A stretch of DNA of 64,000 nucleotides, from assembly GCA_946122785.1 (NCBI GenBank), contig CAMGYJ010000010.1, positions 52,514,162 to 52,578,161 on the forward strand, given 5' to 3'. Position numbers and translations under genes: made by a program. Below, piece by piece: positions 21,078-33,535 of the stretch (its first letter is position 1; each line of letters begins with the position of its first letter). This stretch comes from Linum tenue. Lineage: Eukaryota > Streptophyta > Magnoliopsida > Malpighiales > Linaceae. Below the pieces are notes generated by a model. That model saw only the letters and a program-made list of their open reading frames with translations, was not told the origin of the DNA and did not search any database.

Positions 21078-24054
21078 TCACGATGATAGTCTAAGCCTCT
21101 CCTGAAGTATCTGCCCTAGCTTCATGTACAAATCTCGCTGCTCTTCCAGCGTTAGGCTGCCCAATATCTGCTCACCCACCAACGAAGAATAATATCAAAA
21201 TCAAACAGATAAACGAAACCGGTTTAGAGTAGGTTTATTTCATCCTAGCGAGATCCTACCTGGTTCATAATCATCTCGATCGACGAGTCGTTAGGAGCAA
21301 CAAACGACTGGTGATAGATGTAAGCAAAGACTGCCATCACCATCTGCAATGCATATGAAGAAAGAGCGAGGGTTCATATCAGCAATGATCCAAAGGAGTT
21401 CACATTAGAAAAAAGATAGTTTGTGGGTATAGAGGTTGCTATGCTTACCTGGCAATCCATTCTATCTGTGAATCCACCGTGTCCTGGTATGCTATCCCCA
21501 AAATCCTGTATTTTTATATCAAGACAGAAGAGATGAGAAATACCATGTCAGAAACCATGGAAAACCCTGTTAAATCCACTCATTCATTCATCATTTGTAG
21601 TCATGAACAAGAACCCTACTTTCACTTTGAAGGCCCTCTTGAATCCACTGGCAAAGAAGCCTCCAAAAGGAGCTATAATTGATGCAAATAAACCCAGCCA
21701 CAGCGCATGCCACTGGACTGGCAAGATTGAAATCTCCTTCCAAGGTACCTATATATAGAACATAAGGAAAAGAAACTATGTCAGCTATCACGAGCATCAC
21801 TCTCCTGTTTCAAGATGATTGATTTCAAATCATCATGAAGATATAGATTTCCATGCAATCACTCACCCAATGAGGAAGCCATTCGGGTAAAGGATAGGGC
21901 TCAGGTTTGTAAAGAGGGCCAGGATTACAGTCAAGCCACCCTGTCGACAAATCCTGCATGTGGTTTACCTCACAATGAGGGATAGTTCTATAAAATCCAA
22001 GACCACTCTTTTCTATTTTCACAGAAAGACTGTACATTCTTTAGAGACTAAGAAAAACATACTTTTCTAGGACATGTTAGCCACTGGAACTGGCCCATGA
22101 TGTTTGCAAGCTGCATGAGATAAGTACATACATCAGATAGTAATCAAATCAGTATAACCTGATAGATGGCAAATCCTTCTCCACCCAAAAGAACATTAAG
22201 AGGAATATTAAGAGGAACATTGACATAAATCTCTACTCTTGGCATGTGCCTCGTTATAAAATCTCTCATTTCTTTCTTCTACATCAGGCATGAGCGCACA
22301 CTAGCCAAGTTACGAACCCATTCGTGTTAAATGTTCCGTCCAATTACCCTACAAATAGACCATCTATAAAACGAAGAAACCACATCACCAGGCAAAGCCT
22401 ACGGTTGTGAATCTCTCTTTCTCAACACTATTGTTGTAAATCTTAGATCAATACAGGCAATGTTCTGAAATCTTGTAGACCAAAAAGACTATGGAACAAG
22501 AGCTTAATACAAGCAGACTCATGAAAGATAAAAATAGAGCGCTTAAATGCAAATGAGTCAATGGAATGAAACCTACCACGAATGCTGAAATCATAGTGGC
22601 AACAGAAGCTCCAATAAAACCCTCCCACGTTTTCTTTGGAGACAATTTGATCAAAGGAGTTTTGCCGAAAAAGAAGCCAAAGAAATAAGCAGCAACATCA
22701 TTGACTGCGATAAGTGACGCCGGGAGAAGAAACCTGCATATATATGTGTCTCAAGTTCTCAGGCTGCATAAAAATAAATGAAGATACCAAGACTAGATCA
22801 TAAAACAACATTAACTGTTTCAGGCTCTCTTTTTTTTTTTTTTTTGAAATCATCCAGCCTAACAATAACATATAATTGTTCCTGAATTTCAGCCATCATA
22901 ACGTGGCTTTTAAAAAACAATCAACAGCTATATGAATATCAAGGGACAGTGACAGCAAAGGGAAGTTGCTTTACCAAAAGATCCCTTCAAAGATATTGGC
23001 CACAGTGAATGCAGATTGAGCGAATACTACAAAGAGAATCATGTGTGTCCAAGCATATTGGCCAAATTGATACTTGTACATCTTCTTCTTCAATGTCAAG
23101 ATGAACCACACAAACCCTGAAGAAATGAGAAAAGCATTAACTACTGATTAAAAAACAGACCAACAGAACGCACTACCCTATTAGCAACATTGCAGAGCAC
23201 TTAACAGGGCAAATTATAAAACTTACGCACCTGCAATATATAGAAAATAACATATGGCCATGTGGTACTTGACAAAACCACCAACAAGCCTGTAGAAGAT
23301 ATTATCTGATGTGACCGTGTTCACAAGTCGCTGACTGATAATACGGCCATATACAAAAAGCATTGCAGTGAAGAAGAAGTGCCTGCCACATCACCATAAG
23401 ACAATAAATTAGTACGTCATCCTCATGTATAACCTGGTTGCGCGGAATTCAATATATCAATAGATAAACAAACAGGAACCTGAATCGGCACCCTCTGAAA
23501 CACTTGCATGCTTACCAGTTCAATAGCCTAAACCCAGGAAGACGCTTATTTTCATGAGCTCTCCTAAGTAAGTTGAAGAGCTCACTTGCCATAAATATTT
23601 GGATAACCACCACCATGGCCCAAATGTATAGATGCCCCATATAAAGAGCAAACACAAAGCTCCCGAGCATCCAAAAGGATGACAACGTGCGAATCCACAT
23701 TGATTTGTACTTGTTTTGGTCATTAATGAGTAAATGGTCGCCATTTGATTTATTTATCTCCTGTGGAATCTGGCAACCAAATACATATATCAGCCCTCTT
23801 AACTAATGTGAAAATACTCACCACTATTTACAATTGAACCATTCTAGGAACCAAGCTTCAGAAAGATCGCAGACAGGGCATGAAACCAATATGATCCTCA
23901 AGAAATGAACAGCAGCAAACAGAACATATGCACCTTGAGAGTGAACAATTTTGAGTCCAGACTACAGAGTTAAGCAAAAACAACAAACCTCATTCGATCG
24001 TCTCCTATGCCGCAATCTAGGCGTAGATGTTGGTGATCCTATATCCTTCTGCAT
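21078..24054 (-). CDS. CDS1: CDP-diacylglycerol synthase (phosphatidate cytidylyltransferase)
   Basis: Makes CDP-diacylglycerol from CTP and phosphatidate, the precursor of phosphatidylinositol, phosphatidylglycerol and cardiolipin, at the ER. Eleven exons, in coding order: 24054-23989, 23769-23516, 23382-23231, 23116-22975, 22733-22577, 22110-22063, 21953-21867, 21748-21620, 21505-21449, 21343-21260 and 21167-21078. All have GT-AG introns and matching phases, for 421 residues, which I recall as the length of Arabidopsis CDS1. The N-terminus is basic and non-membrane ([14 protein letters not shown]). Several hydrophobic segments follow, then [16 protein letters not shown] and the full family signature at about S336-D362 ([10 protein letters not shown] joined to [17 protein letters not shown] across intron 8), with the metal- and nucleotide-binding acidic residues present. 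No plastid-type N-terminal extension, so the ER form is likely. The gene appears intact. Confidence 0.95.
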
Positions 24055-24780
24055 TGTTCTGAACACACTTCAAGCATGAAAAGTGGAAAACCAATTCAAA
24101 AGATTCAAACTTTTTCGACACCCCAACGCCTCCCCCCCTCTGCAACAAATAGATTCAAAGAAACAGCACAAGTGAGAAAATATATTAAACAAAAAGAGAG
24201 AGTACAGAAATTCAGGACCACCCGAAGATCAACAACTACAGATTCTTCCCACAAACGAGGAACTTTAACAGACCAAGTACAGAATAAAGCGCAATCCAAC
24301 GGAATGTCGAACATTATTACTTCCAACCTAAGCAAAAGCCTAGACGGAGACAAAGAATCTTCACTCCGCCCAAAAAAAGAAACAAATTGGAATTCACATA
24401 CGAGTTGCTCGATAAACAAGCTCTTCTCTCTGCCTCTTTTACAATTCATTCCACTCTCACTTGTTCTTACTTCCTCTACCAATCTCTCGCTGTCCGTCAG
24501 TCCGCCGAAATCTAGGATAAACGAAATGAAGGGGAAAGACTCGCCCACCTTACAAGAGGGAGGCAGCTGGCTCGCGACGGAGGGAGGCGCGGCCGGACTT
24601 CTGACGGCGGACCTGCGGCGAGACTGAGGGAGTCGGACTGACGTACTGCCGGACTGAGGAGTCCTCCAGTGGCGGTGGCAAAGACGTGCGAAGTAGGCTA
24701 GGAGCTTAGGGTTGCAGAGAGAGGATCAGGAGCCGAACGGAAGAATTTGATTTCGATCTGATTATTGTTTCCTTTGTTGC
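24055..24780 (-). other. 5' leader and likely leader intron of the CDP-DAG synthase gene
   Basis: A donor-like AAG/GTGGGCG at about 24549 and an acceptor-like TGTTCAG/AACAATG ending about 24059 would remove a ~490-bp leader intron just before the ATG. The region up to about 24780 is the probable promoter-proximal leader. The 183-codon open frame on the opposite strand here has no domain and I treat it as chance. Confidence 0.4.
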
Positions 24781-25697
24781 CATCTCCAATTTGTTATCTG
24801 ATTCTCTCCAGAACCTTTACACGCCTTGTTTTTGCGGTATAGCGAGTGATATTTTGGGGTTAAATGTCATTTTAGGTCCTTGTACTAAATCACTTTCACA
24901 AATAAGTACTTGTACTATGTCATTGTCATGAAAGCAGTCGAAATGTCATTTGCAAACCATTATTGCTGGGTTTCACTTCCACTATATAAGTCGGCATTCC
25001 TTGACAAACTAGGCTGCCGACACCTCTCTGTTTTCTATGGAGATCAAGGAAAAAGTAGGTTCTCAAAAGAGGTATAGATTCAAAGTTGTGAATGGTTAGC
25101 ATTTTAATTGATCAGATAAAACTTGGATCGAAAAGATAACCATAGCGATCTCACGATTCGAGTGATGAGCTATTAGAAGGAACAATACAGTTCAGATGCA
25201 TCACCCAGAGTATGGACCTCTTGACATACTTGACAGTGTTAGTGTAATCTTACTGTACAAACCGATTATGCAAAGTTGCACAGTCCGAATACCAAGCAGG
25301 TATGAACTTTTAACGAGTTACAGGGATATAGTTCTTATTTGTCCATAACTACCTGAAGTATCATCCACAATTTGTGACAGGAATCTAGAGAGCAACAAGT
25401 AATAAACAAGTAATATATATTGGATGAGATTATTTCAGCCATAACTTTTACTTAGGGAATAATTATAATTATACAAACACAAGATGAACAGAAGAGAGGG
25501 GGAGAGTGATTCAGTAGTTTTCAGGCTGCAAGTTTTATGCACATAATATATGGACCAAAAGAGGCCTCCAAGAGCGACAAAAGATGAAAGTAGAAAGCAA
25601 GAAACACCAAAAGCAAGCAAGCTGCACTTAGTTCCCCATAATGCTTCATTCTTTTTTTGTACTTCCCTCAACTGCACAATAAATCTCTGCTGTTAGT
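24781..25697. other. Intergenic; possible MULE-type terminus
   Basis: No gene. Near 24855 the sequence GGGGTTAAATGTCATTTTAG followed by GTCCTTGTACTA resembles one end of a plant MULE-like MITE, but I find no partner end. The part from about 25440 is probably the 3' untranslated region of the next gene. Confidence 0.4.
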
Positions 25698-27426
25698 TCA
25701 TCTCATGCTCATCACAGGCCATGGGTTCACACCAGCAGCTGGTAGCATAGGCCGGCCAATGGGAACCCGTCTCACGACGGAGAATGCTTCGTTGAGTCGT
25801 GCAGCACGGCTCATGAACTGCGACACCTTCTGCAGAAATGAGAAAAAACACAAAGAAAACGAAATCAGAAGTAAGTTCGCGTCATGTAGAATGTTTGAAA
25901 AGGTTTCAACAACAATACATTTGTGTGGTTAAACAAGCGAGAACAAAGTCTTTTCACATTGGTTTTCTATAAAGATAAGCAAACACTTCTGAAAACTATA
26001 TGCAGTTGACTGAAGAGGCTTTCAAAGAATGAACAGCATACTCATAATATCAAAATTACAGGTAATATCCCCCATCCAGTTCATGGAATAGATATATAAT
26101 GTGCAGCAAAAATTTCTATAATCAAATGATGAAATGGCAATTCACAATTTGAATGAATACAAAAGACTAAGAGAAACGAATACGCACAAAATATAAACTA
26201 ACAACCAAGATATGTTAGTGTGAGTTAACAGGTAAATAAATGATAGCTGGTCTTTCTTTGGAAATGCATTTTTTTTATAATGCTCTTTGGAAATGCATTT
26301 GAGTATCAAAATACCAATTCTTTTAGGCAGAAGGAAAACATGAACAAGAAAACAGATACGATCATCAAACTTATGGTAGTACGGGAAGCTATCTAAGTAG
26401 CACATATGAATAAGGATTCACAAGTTTGAACACATAATCATCATTGCATTGGCGAGTAACTTTCGACATCTTACCACATGATCTAAAGTTCGAACATCCT
26501 AAAAGGATACAAAGCAATATACCGACCTTATCATCAAGGGTAACTTTAAGCTCCAAGCTCCTCGCCTTGCGCTTCATCTTATATAACTTCCGACCCAAGA
26601 TGACGAAGCCCATTAGAGCTGCAGCCATTGAGAAAGTCCACACAGGGCTAACTCTGAAAACACAGCACTTCAACAACTCAAACGGAACTTTCCACCAGAC
26701 CACTGGCTGCTTCTTCCCCTCATCACCACCATCCGATTTCCCGTCCCCAGCTTCAACAACACGCGAGTTTTCCTCCACCGTATCATTCCCACCACGAGTG
26801 GCTTCGTCACTCATAACCTCAGAACCCAAAACCAAGCCATCACCACCAGAATCAGACCAGAACTTGGTCATATCTTTCTCCTTCCCTAGCTTCTGCTCAA
26901 TTTCTTCAAAACCCAGTTGGCGACTCTTCACATTCTCCTCAAAACTTGATTCACTCTTCGCCTCACAGCTTGAAAGCTCGCTCACCAGCTGATCAAACTC
27001 CCTTCCATCAACTTCCTTAGCTTCAATTTCCTCGCTCTTGGCGAATTTTTCAGCACCCAATTCATTTCTAACATCAAAGTCACTAACTTTCCGGTCATCC
27101 GACCGATCACTAGCCGAATCAGACCAGAAGCCAACTGAATTTTTGCCCTCGAACCGATTTTCAATACCAGGATCGATCCAACTCGGATTATCAGACTCAA
27201 CAGAGCTCTCTACCTCACCAGCACAAGCAACAACGGATTTATCAAACATGCTATCATTTCCAATAGAGAAGTAATCCAACCTGATCATCCCGCCGGAATC
27301 AGCCTCGATTTCGTCGAAACTCCTCGGATTCTCCTCCAATACAGGGGAGCTAACCACAACAGCTTCGGTTTCGGAATGAGCCAGAACCTCCCAGTCCTGA
27401 AACTCCAGCGAACCTTCTCCTTCCAT
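25698..27426 (-). CDS. Conserved plant single-pass membrane protein, function unknown
   Basis: Two exons: 27426-26527 (300 codons) and 25829-25698 (43 codons plus stop); 343 residues. The donor AAG/GTCGGT and acceptor TGCAG/AAG keep phase. The N-terminal ~245 residues are acidic, Ser-rich and probably disordered, starting MEGEGSLEFQDWEVLAHSE. One membrane segment (about 262-278, WTFSMAAALMGFVILG) is followed by a strongly basic KLYKMKRKARSLELK, then a C-terminal tail VSQFMSRAARLNEAFSVVRR ending NPWPVMSMR. This tail is well conserved in a plant family I know only as uncharacterised membrane proteins (possibly the one listed as DUF6821). The basic flank suggests the short tail faces the cytosol. 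Retained intron 1 would add a different 45-residue end. Confidence 0.8.
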
Positions 27427-27888
27427 GGCTATGTGAGAAAAGTGTAATCTATCTATCTCTAGCTCTACGAATTGGTAGAAACAAAGAGAAAAGATTGAAA
27501 CTTTAGAACCCTAACACCCAAATTCGGAGACCCTTTTTGGATTTTCCGATTTGTGATTCTGGGGGAAAAGGAGACGAGAGGAAGAAAGGTTAAAGCCTTA
27601 AAGGAGTTGGCGTTGGGTAGCACTTTCAAGTTTCAACACAACTGCCATCCCAATCCACAAGACTGCCCCACCTCTTTCATTTCCTCAAATTTTCTTTATA
27701 CGGGTAAACTAATCAAACGACCACCTAAACTTTAGGGCTAGTGGGAAATTCATCCCTGGAGTTTAATTCTTAGCAAATTTGTCACTAGAGTAACATTACA
27801 CACATTTTGTTTAAATAGATGCATTAAACTTGTTTGAGGGCAAAATGTGAAGCCCACGGAGGCGGATTCCGGCTATCCTTACGAGACC
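27427..27888. other. 5' flank of the membrane-protein gene
   Basis: Includes the short leader upstream of 27426. From about 27700 a non-coding stretch reads like the phrase-repeat of a MULE-type terminus (CGACCACCTAAACTTTAGG), without a partner. Confidence 0.45.
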
Positions 27889-28941
27889 CAAATCAAATTG
27901 ATTTTTTTTTTTTAATAATATCAATAGAGGACAAGAGTTATTCATACAAATATACCAACGACCCCTTACAATATATTCTAATGAAGCCACCCCAAAAAGT
28001 CGAAAGATTCTAGCTCTAGACAAGTCAAAAGCAGTGCTTTACGCGCCACTCTATAGGCAGCACTGTTGGCAGTTCTAGATACCGCCCTAAACTCTATACA
28101 AATGGACAAAGAGCTAAGGATCTGACGACACTCTCGTAGCACCGGACCACCAATCGAGTCTTCTATGAAACCTTGCCGGATCTGCTTGACGACCACTTCG
28201 GAATCACTTTCGACTATCACGTGAGTCAAAGATATTCAGGTGATTATGGAAATAGCGACTCTAATGGCTATGAGCTCTGCCAGGGAAGGGTTGACTATTT
28301 CTGGATGTTGTAACCCGAACGCCAACACCACATGTCCGTCTGACCCAAGGACAACAAGCCCAGACGAACACCCGGTGACACAAACAGCAGCGTCGAAATT
28401 GATCTTCAAATAATCATCTGGCGGCTGGACCCATGTGGTGGTTGGATGGTTTGGGAAGAGAGCTGTGGGGTTGGGGAGGGAGGAGAGTGTTTGAGATATC
28501 AAGGACCTGGTGGTAGAAATGTATGGCTAGGGAACGGACATGAGGTTGATAGAATTCAAAAATCACTTTATTTATAGACTTCCAGATTCTCCAATGTAAG
28601 CAGACGCATTGGAGAATGTGGAATGGGGAGGTCTCAGAGACTATGACATGTCGCCACCATATACTAAAGTTAACAGTCGAGGCGGTCTCAATAAAGTTGT
28701 TCAATCTCACTAAAGTCCACAATCTGATGGCTAGGGGGCATCTGAAGAATAAATGTTCAATGCTTTCTCGACTATCCGTTTTCGATTTGAGGCCAAAGCT
28801 TATTCATGAGTCAGGTGATAGCCCTATTTGACTATTTCTAAAGAAATAAGAAACCATAATTGATGTACTAAGGAAGACTTCATCGTTTGAAATAGTAGAA
28901 CATGTGATTAATACCACTAAAGTCCACAAATCAAATTGATT
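27889..28941 (-). mobile_element. 5'-truncated LINE with 15-bp target duplication
   Basis: Flanked by a perfect direct repeat CAAATCAAATTGATT at 27889-27903 and 28927-28941. The 3' end of the element (on the left, minus strand) is a 12-A tail seen as T-run 27902-27913. Coding remains on minus: the end of the reverse-transcriptase ORF with the zinc-binding-like region (WRHVIVSETSPFHILQCVCL, about 28722-28500). A frameshift near 28490 follows, then an RNase H domain (INFDAAV, LAELIAIRVAI, VIVESDSEVVVK, TANSAAYRVARKAL) with one in-frame TGA at 28236-28238. The inward breakpoint of the large tandem duplication lies inside it at 28495. Confidence 0.9.
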
Positions 28942-30201
28942 ATTCAATTGAATTTCATATATTATTGCCCATGGCGACTACAGTCTCATCCCCTCACTGC
29001 CAGGTGGCAGGTAGTTGATGAGGTGTTCTAGGTAACTTTTCATTATTAAACTAGTTGAATTGACAGATGTGTCTGGATAATTTAAACAAAGACATAACAA
29101 AGATAAACCTGAATAGTATTGTACTGTTGTGTGGATTATACATTCAGCATAGCGCTCGAACTCATCCACCTTCCAGATCGATTTGTTCGTAACCTTGAAG
29201 TTAATCATCATCTGTGTAATTGACCACCTTCTTTAAATTGACATTACCCAGAACTTAAATTTAGGAGAGCTAGGGTTCAGTGTAAGTGTAACCAAGTAGG
29301 TGTGGTAGCTTGATTGGCCTGGGTGTCTGCCACGTCTTTGGAGTGGGAGAAGAGTGTCTGATGTTAGTTAATTGTGGACAGGAGAATTGCTGATTTCTAT
29401 TTTCTGAAAGTGGATGATGAAAAAATCTAGAGGAAGAGTGAATATTTAAAAACTCTATTTTTGGCCTTTTTTGTTTTTTAGCTATTTAAAATTATTTGGG
29501 AAGGAATTTAGAGAAGCACAAAAGGACCAGTGTCCACCCACTTGTTCATGAAGATAACATAAATTAATAGGTGGGTGGATGTACAAATACTAAATGAATC
29601 ATAACCAAAATGGTATGATATTGAATTATAACCAACACATCTTATACTAGTTCGTGCACGCCCGATGGGCGGTGAGTGTCATTTGTGTGTACTTTTCATA
29701 TGGTATAAGATTCCTACTTTTATATTTATTTATTGTTGTTATCTATTATTCGTGTTTCATTTGATATGAGGGGCGCTACATTTAATCCAGGTTTTAATCA
29801 TGATCAACAATTATGTCAAACAATGTTGTAATTTTGTCACCGCTTGGAACATAGTATTCATGACCATTTGATCTTTGATTGACCAACAATTTTCAACTTC
29901 ATAAGTTGAACATGGTTTAAGCTAGCGTACGCCACTTTACCGTACTCCTATCAATGTTTGCTATTTAGGCCATGAATTAACGGAGTTTGGACATGATATT
30001 ATACGATAGTCTCTAATGGGTGAACCTCATTCTCTAATTCTCTAATCTAAATCGTACGATTCATTTAATGCAAAAATAGTCACCAACGAATTTTATTTGT
30101 CAAAATATATTAAAATATAACTAATAGGTGTGAATGAAAGTGTATATTACACATCGAGTGTACGCTAGCCTTTGCCACCAGTATATTAAAGTACAACCAA
30201 A
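28942..30201. other. Intergenic between LINE and hAT MITE
   Basis: No certain gene. On the minus strand 29212-29109 reads like an internal exon (acceptor TTACACAG, donor TTCAG/GTTTAT) coding WKVDEFERYAECIIHTTVQY, and 29060-28978 like a C-terminus (HLINYLPPGSEGMRL). I cannot join or name them, so they may be a captured gene fragment. Repeated at 45409-46669. Confidence 0.3.
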
Positions 30202-30209
30202 CAATTATG

Positions 30210-30613
30210 TAGGGCTGGGAATCGATGCGGTTGCGGTTAACTGCACCAAAATTTGTGGTTAACCACAACCGATACGGAGCCATTATGCCAACCGCGATCG
30301 CACCATAAACGGTTTGCAGTTAACCACAACCACAAAGTGAGGTTAAATGCATTAGTAATTGTTCAGATGAGTTGCAAAAATTTTGGGTTGTCGGCTTTGC
30401 TGCCAATGCGGGAGGATGGATCAAGGGCCACCAGATTATGGTTAACCGGATAAATAATCAGTTAAATTGCGGTTACCTGTTACCTGGTTGTGGTTGTGGT
30501 TAAACCGCAAACCACAAAATAGGCTATTTTCGGTTTTTTTGTTAACTGCTAATCGCGCGATTTTGGTCTGGTTAGTAGTTTAACCGCAAAATCGCAACTG
30601 AATTCCAGCCCTA
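30210..30613. mobile_element. hAT-type MITE, copy A
   Basis: 404 bp with ends TAGGGCTGGGAATC and GAATTCCAGCCCTA, typical of plant hAT elements. Next to them is an 8-bp target duplication matching in 7 of 8 bases: CAATTATG (30202-30209) and CTATTATG (30614-30621). The interior is rich in GGTTAACC-type motifs in both orientations and has no coding capacity. Confidence 0.8.
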
Positions 30614-30621
30614 CTATTATG

Positions 30622-31920
30622 CAATGCTTCTTTATTACCTTCAACGTTTTATGAATGATGTCAAAACTAAATGTTAGTTATAGAGACACTTTGTCTTCGC
30701 TTCACATTATCATCCAATATTAAATGTGTGACTGACTGTAACTGGAAATGTGCGATAACTTAATACAAAGGTAAAGGCGCCTTGTTGTGCAATTGGTACA
30801 GTAGATGAATTTACATGACATCGGTCATGGTATGATCATGCGTTGGTTTGACAGGACACTGGTTCGGGTACATCCCGTGTTGGTAAAGAGTACATCAGTC
30901 AGGGTATGATCTCCCAGTGAATTTCCATGACACCAATCTATGTATAATCTGTGGTGGTATATAGGACATCTACTATACTACCCGAGGAGTGTATGACTTG
31001 GCAAATTATGAAGTAAAAAGTACTGAATTAACCTAACTATGCATGTGATTTAATCCTTGTATAAAGATTACTTATGATGTGGTATACGAAATGTGCATGT
31101 CGATGATGATGATTATGTGATGGTTTTCTATGGTGTTTTATACAATGATTTACCATGAGTTGGTGTGATGTTTCGCTATGTTAGGACGGGGTTACATGGT
31201 GATGCCAGTATGATGTGATACTTGAAGCATACATGTTTATACAATGAGTTATCAAGACTGGCTGATGGTCCTTGTGTTGTGAATGTATGGATTTTTTGAG
31301 TTTGAGATGATGAATGTGATATGGCATGTGGGGATGAATGGATGTTTATTTGACTAAATGAGATGTATCATATCAGGTGTATCTTGATAGTTAAGTTAAT
31401 CCATTAAAGGTTGAGAGGTGGGTGATAGGAAACTGAATACTCAATGTTCTGCCATGGTCACTGGGAGAGACAATAAGTCCTTTCGAGCTATACTCTTAAA
31501 TATAACAGATTTAACGAAGAATTAGAACATTATCTTATGAGTCGAGTTATCCGGCGAGTATAACTGGTTACTGAAAATAGTAATAGTAATATATGTATTA
31601 GGGCGTCACATTTTATATAATTAAGGATTAAAATAGTTATTTACATCTCATCCATTATATATATCCAATTGATTAGATTCATTTACAAATCTTGCTTAAT
31701 TTAGGTGCTATGCATTTGAACATGACACAAAGTTGCACATTTACAATCATGTAGGAAAAAGAAAAGAACTTATGTCAAACAATAAAAAGAGAAAAGGAAG
31801 GAATTATAATTAAAGTAGAAAAAAGTAAACACAATTTGTTTTATATAATTGAATGGAAGAAAATTAAATGAAGTATGAAAAATGAAAATAGAAATAAATT
31901 GGAACAATATAAAAGAAAAT
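30622..31920. other. Non-coding spacer
   Basis: AT-rich, no gene, no repeat structure beyond short TGAT/GATG runs. Repeated in copy B. Confidence 0.6.
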
Positions 31921-32348
31921 ATTTTGATTTGGGTTAATTGCAAGGTTGGTCACTGAGATTACTAAAAACGTTCATGTTTAGTCACTAAAAATATTTAATT
32001 CTATTCGTGGTCACTAAAATTAGTAAAATATTTCAAGTTCGGTCACTCTCCGTCTAACTCCGTTAACTTTGGCTGATGTGGCAGTCAACTCTGAAAGTTG
32101 ACCGTTAAATGTGTGACGTGGCACTTAAAAAATAAAATAAAATAAAATTTATATTTTAAATATTCCACCTAATTATTATCATCACTAAAAAAAATAAAAA
32201 CCTAATACTTCTACTACCTCCGCCGAACCCGCTTTCTCCTCCCCGACTCCACCCGCCGCCATCACGGCTGAAGACCCTCTCGTGTTGTGGTCTCTACTGA
32301 AGAACCCGATCCGGATGTCCGCTGTCAGGTAGTTATTTGTCTACGTAA

Positions 32349-32591
32349 AGATCAGCGTCTTCGTCCTCGTCTTACTCAAACAAGTCTCCGTTCCTGAGAA
32401 AAAGCTCTTCCCTCAAGTACGCCGGCGGCGACGGCGAAGGGGCAAGCGAGGGTTTCTCTGAAAAGGGGGGTTCGTCTTCAATCGGGCGGAAATGCACCAA
32501 CTTGGCGAAAGAACAGAAGGCCAGATTCTACATCATGCGCCGCTGCATCGCCATGCTCGTCTGTTGGCACAAGCACGCCGCCGATCCCTGA
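32349..32591 (+). pseudogene. Captured RTFL/DVL (ROTUNDIFOLIA-like, DEVIL) small-peptide gene fragment, copy A
   Basis: The frame is open for 80 codons to the stop at 32589. The last ~30 residues are the RTFL/DVL signature: a basic, Cys-containing stretch reading KCTNLAKEQKARFYIMRRC followed by IAMLVCWHKH. The upstream part is Ser/Gly-rich, as in RTFL N-terminal regions. Family members are small plasma-membrane-associated plant peptides that alter cell proliferation and organ shape when overexpressed. There is no in-frame ATG between the upstream stop (TAA 32346) and the domain except the Met inside it, so the copy has probably lost its start. It is therefore a gene fragment, unless spliced from an upstream exon. 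Confidence 0.85.
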
Positions 32592-33205
32592 CCCACATCA
32601 TCATCCAACCCAACTCTCTCTCTCTCTCTCTCTCTCCTCGTCCTCTGGCCAGGGCAAGCTCATGAATCGCCAATTGATGCATCAATTAATCTCGTTACCG
32701 GATTAATCTTGATTTATTATTGTTCTTTTCACTTGTGGAATTTTGTTTGTGAGAGAATTGAAGGACGAGACAAAGGCAGCATCTAATAGATGATCAATTG
32801 CTCTGCTGTTACAGAGTTGAGCATAAGTTTTCCCCTTTACTTTTCCTTCTTCTTCTTCTACATTTTTTTCTTCTACTTCTGTCAGGTTTGTCATGAGCTT
32901 GATTGGGTTGAGCTTGTAGAATCATATATGACGAGGTGTAATTAGTTAGAAACGATTTGATGAATCAATGATGATGATATATAAAATGCCCAGAGCAGAG
33001 CTGAGCTCTAGCTAGATACAAAAACCCAGTGCCATTACTATGATTCCATCTACTTATAGTACTGTTTGTTCCTTATAGTCAAGTTGAGCTCTTTCTGGGT
33101 TTTCTTACTCAATTTTGCAGTTTGAGACTACTCTGGAAATCCATGATCAGTTTAGGGAAAGGGATGTCTGCCATTTGAAGATTAATGAGTTGTAAATGGT
33201 AACAG

Positions 33206-33535
33206 TGTTGATATGACTTGAATCGGATTATCAGCCGCTACGACTGGTAATCGGGGGTCTCGCTGTTCTGGGCCTGGTCTGTAACCATTTCCTTTGCTAG
33301 ATTGGATTAGGTTTAGACCCACATGGAGAAGTACTATAAATACTTCTCATACTCCTCTGTAATCTGTAATCTCCTTGATATAGTGAAATCGGCTCTCTCT
33401 CGCCCGTGGACGTAGCTAACACACATCGTGTTAGTGAACCACGTAAATCGTGTGTCGTGTTTTCGATTCTCGCTTTCGTATTCTTGCTTTGTCGATCCCG
33501 GCGATTTCCCGATCCGTAGCAGCCCGGTTATAACA
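33206..33535 (+). mobile_element. Solo LTR of a copia element, copy A
   Basis: 330 bp starting TGTTGATATGAC and ending GGTTATAACA, with a perfect 5-bp target duplication AACAG at 33201-33205 and 33536-33540. It holds a TATA-like ACTATAAATACTTC followed by the phrase TGATATAGTGAAATCGGCTC, common to many copia LTRs. The internal region was lost, presumably by LTR-LTR recombination. It sits inside the Pack-MULE and so is younger than it. Confidence 0.92.

Noticed and set aside
24076..24627. 183-codon frame on plus and 147-codon frame on minus
   Set aside because: They lie in the leader and leader intron of the CDP-DAG synthase gene and have no family signal.
26389..26526. Read-through extension of exon 1 of the 25698-27426 gene
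   Set aside because: A donor at 26526 and conserved second exon at 25829-25698 fit better; the extension has no conserved residues.
28978..29211. 77-codon frame on minus, possible gene exons
   Set aside because: Splice-like edges and plausible peptides exist, but no family is recognised and no neighbouring exon joins them.
29640..29700. Helitron-like phrase with CGTGCACGCCCGATGGGCGG
   Set aside because: No TC start, CTRR end or hairpin could be placed.
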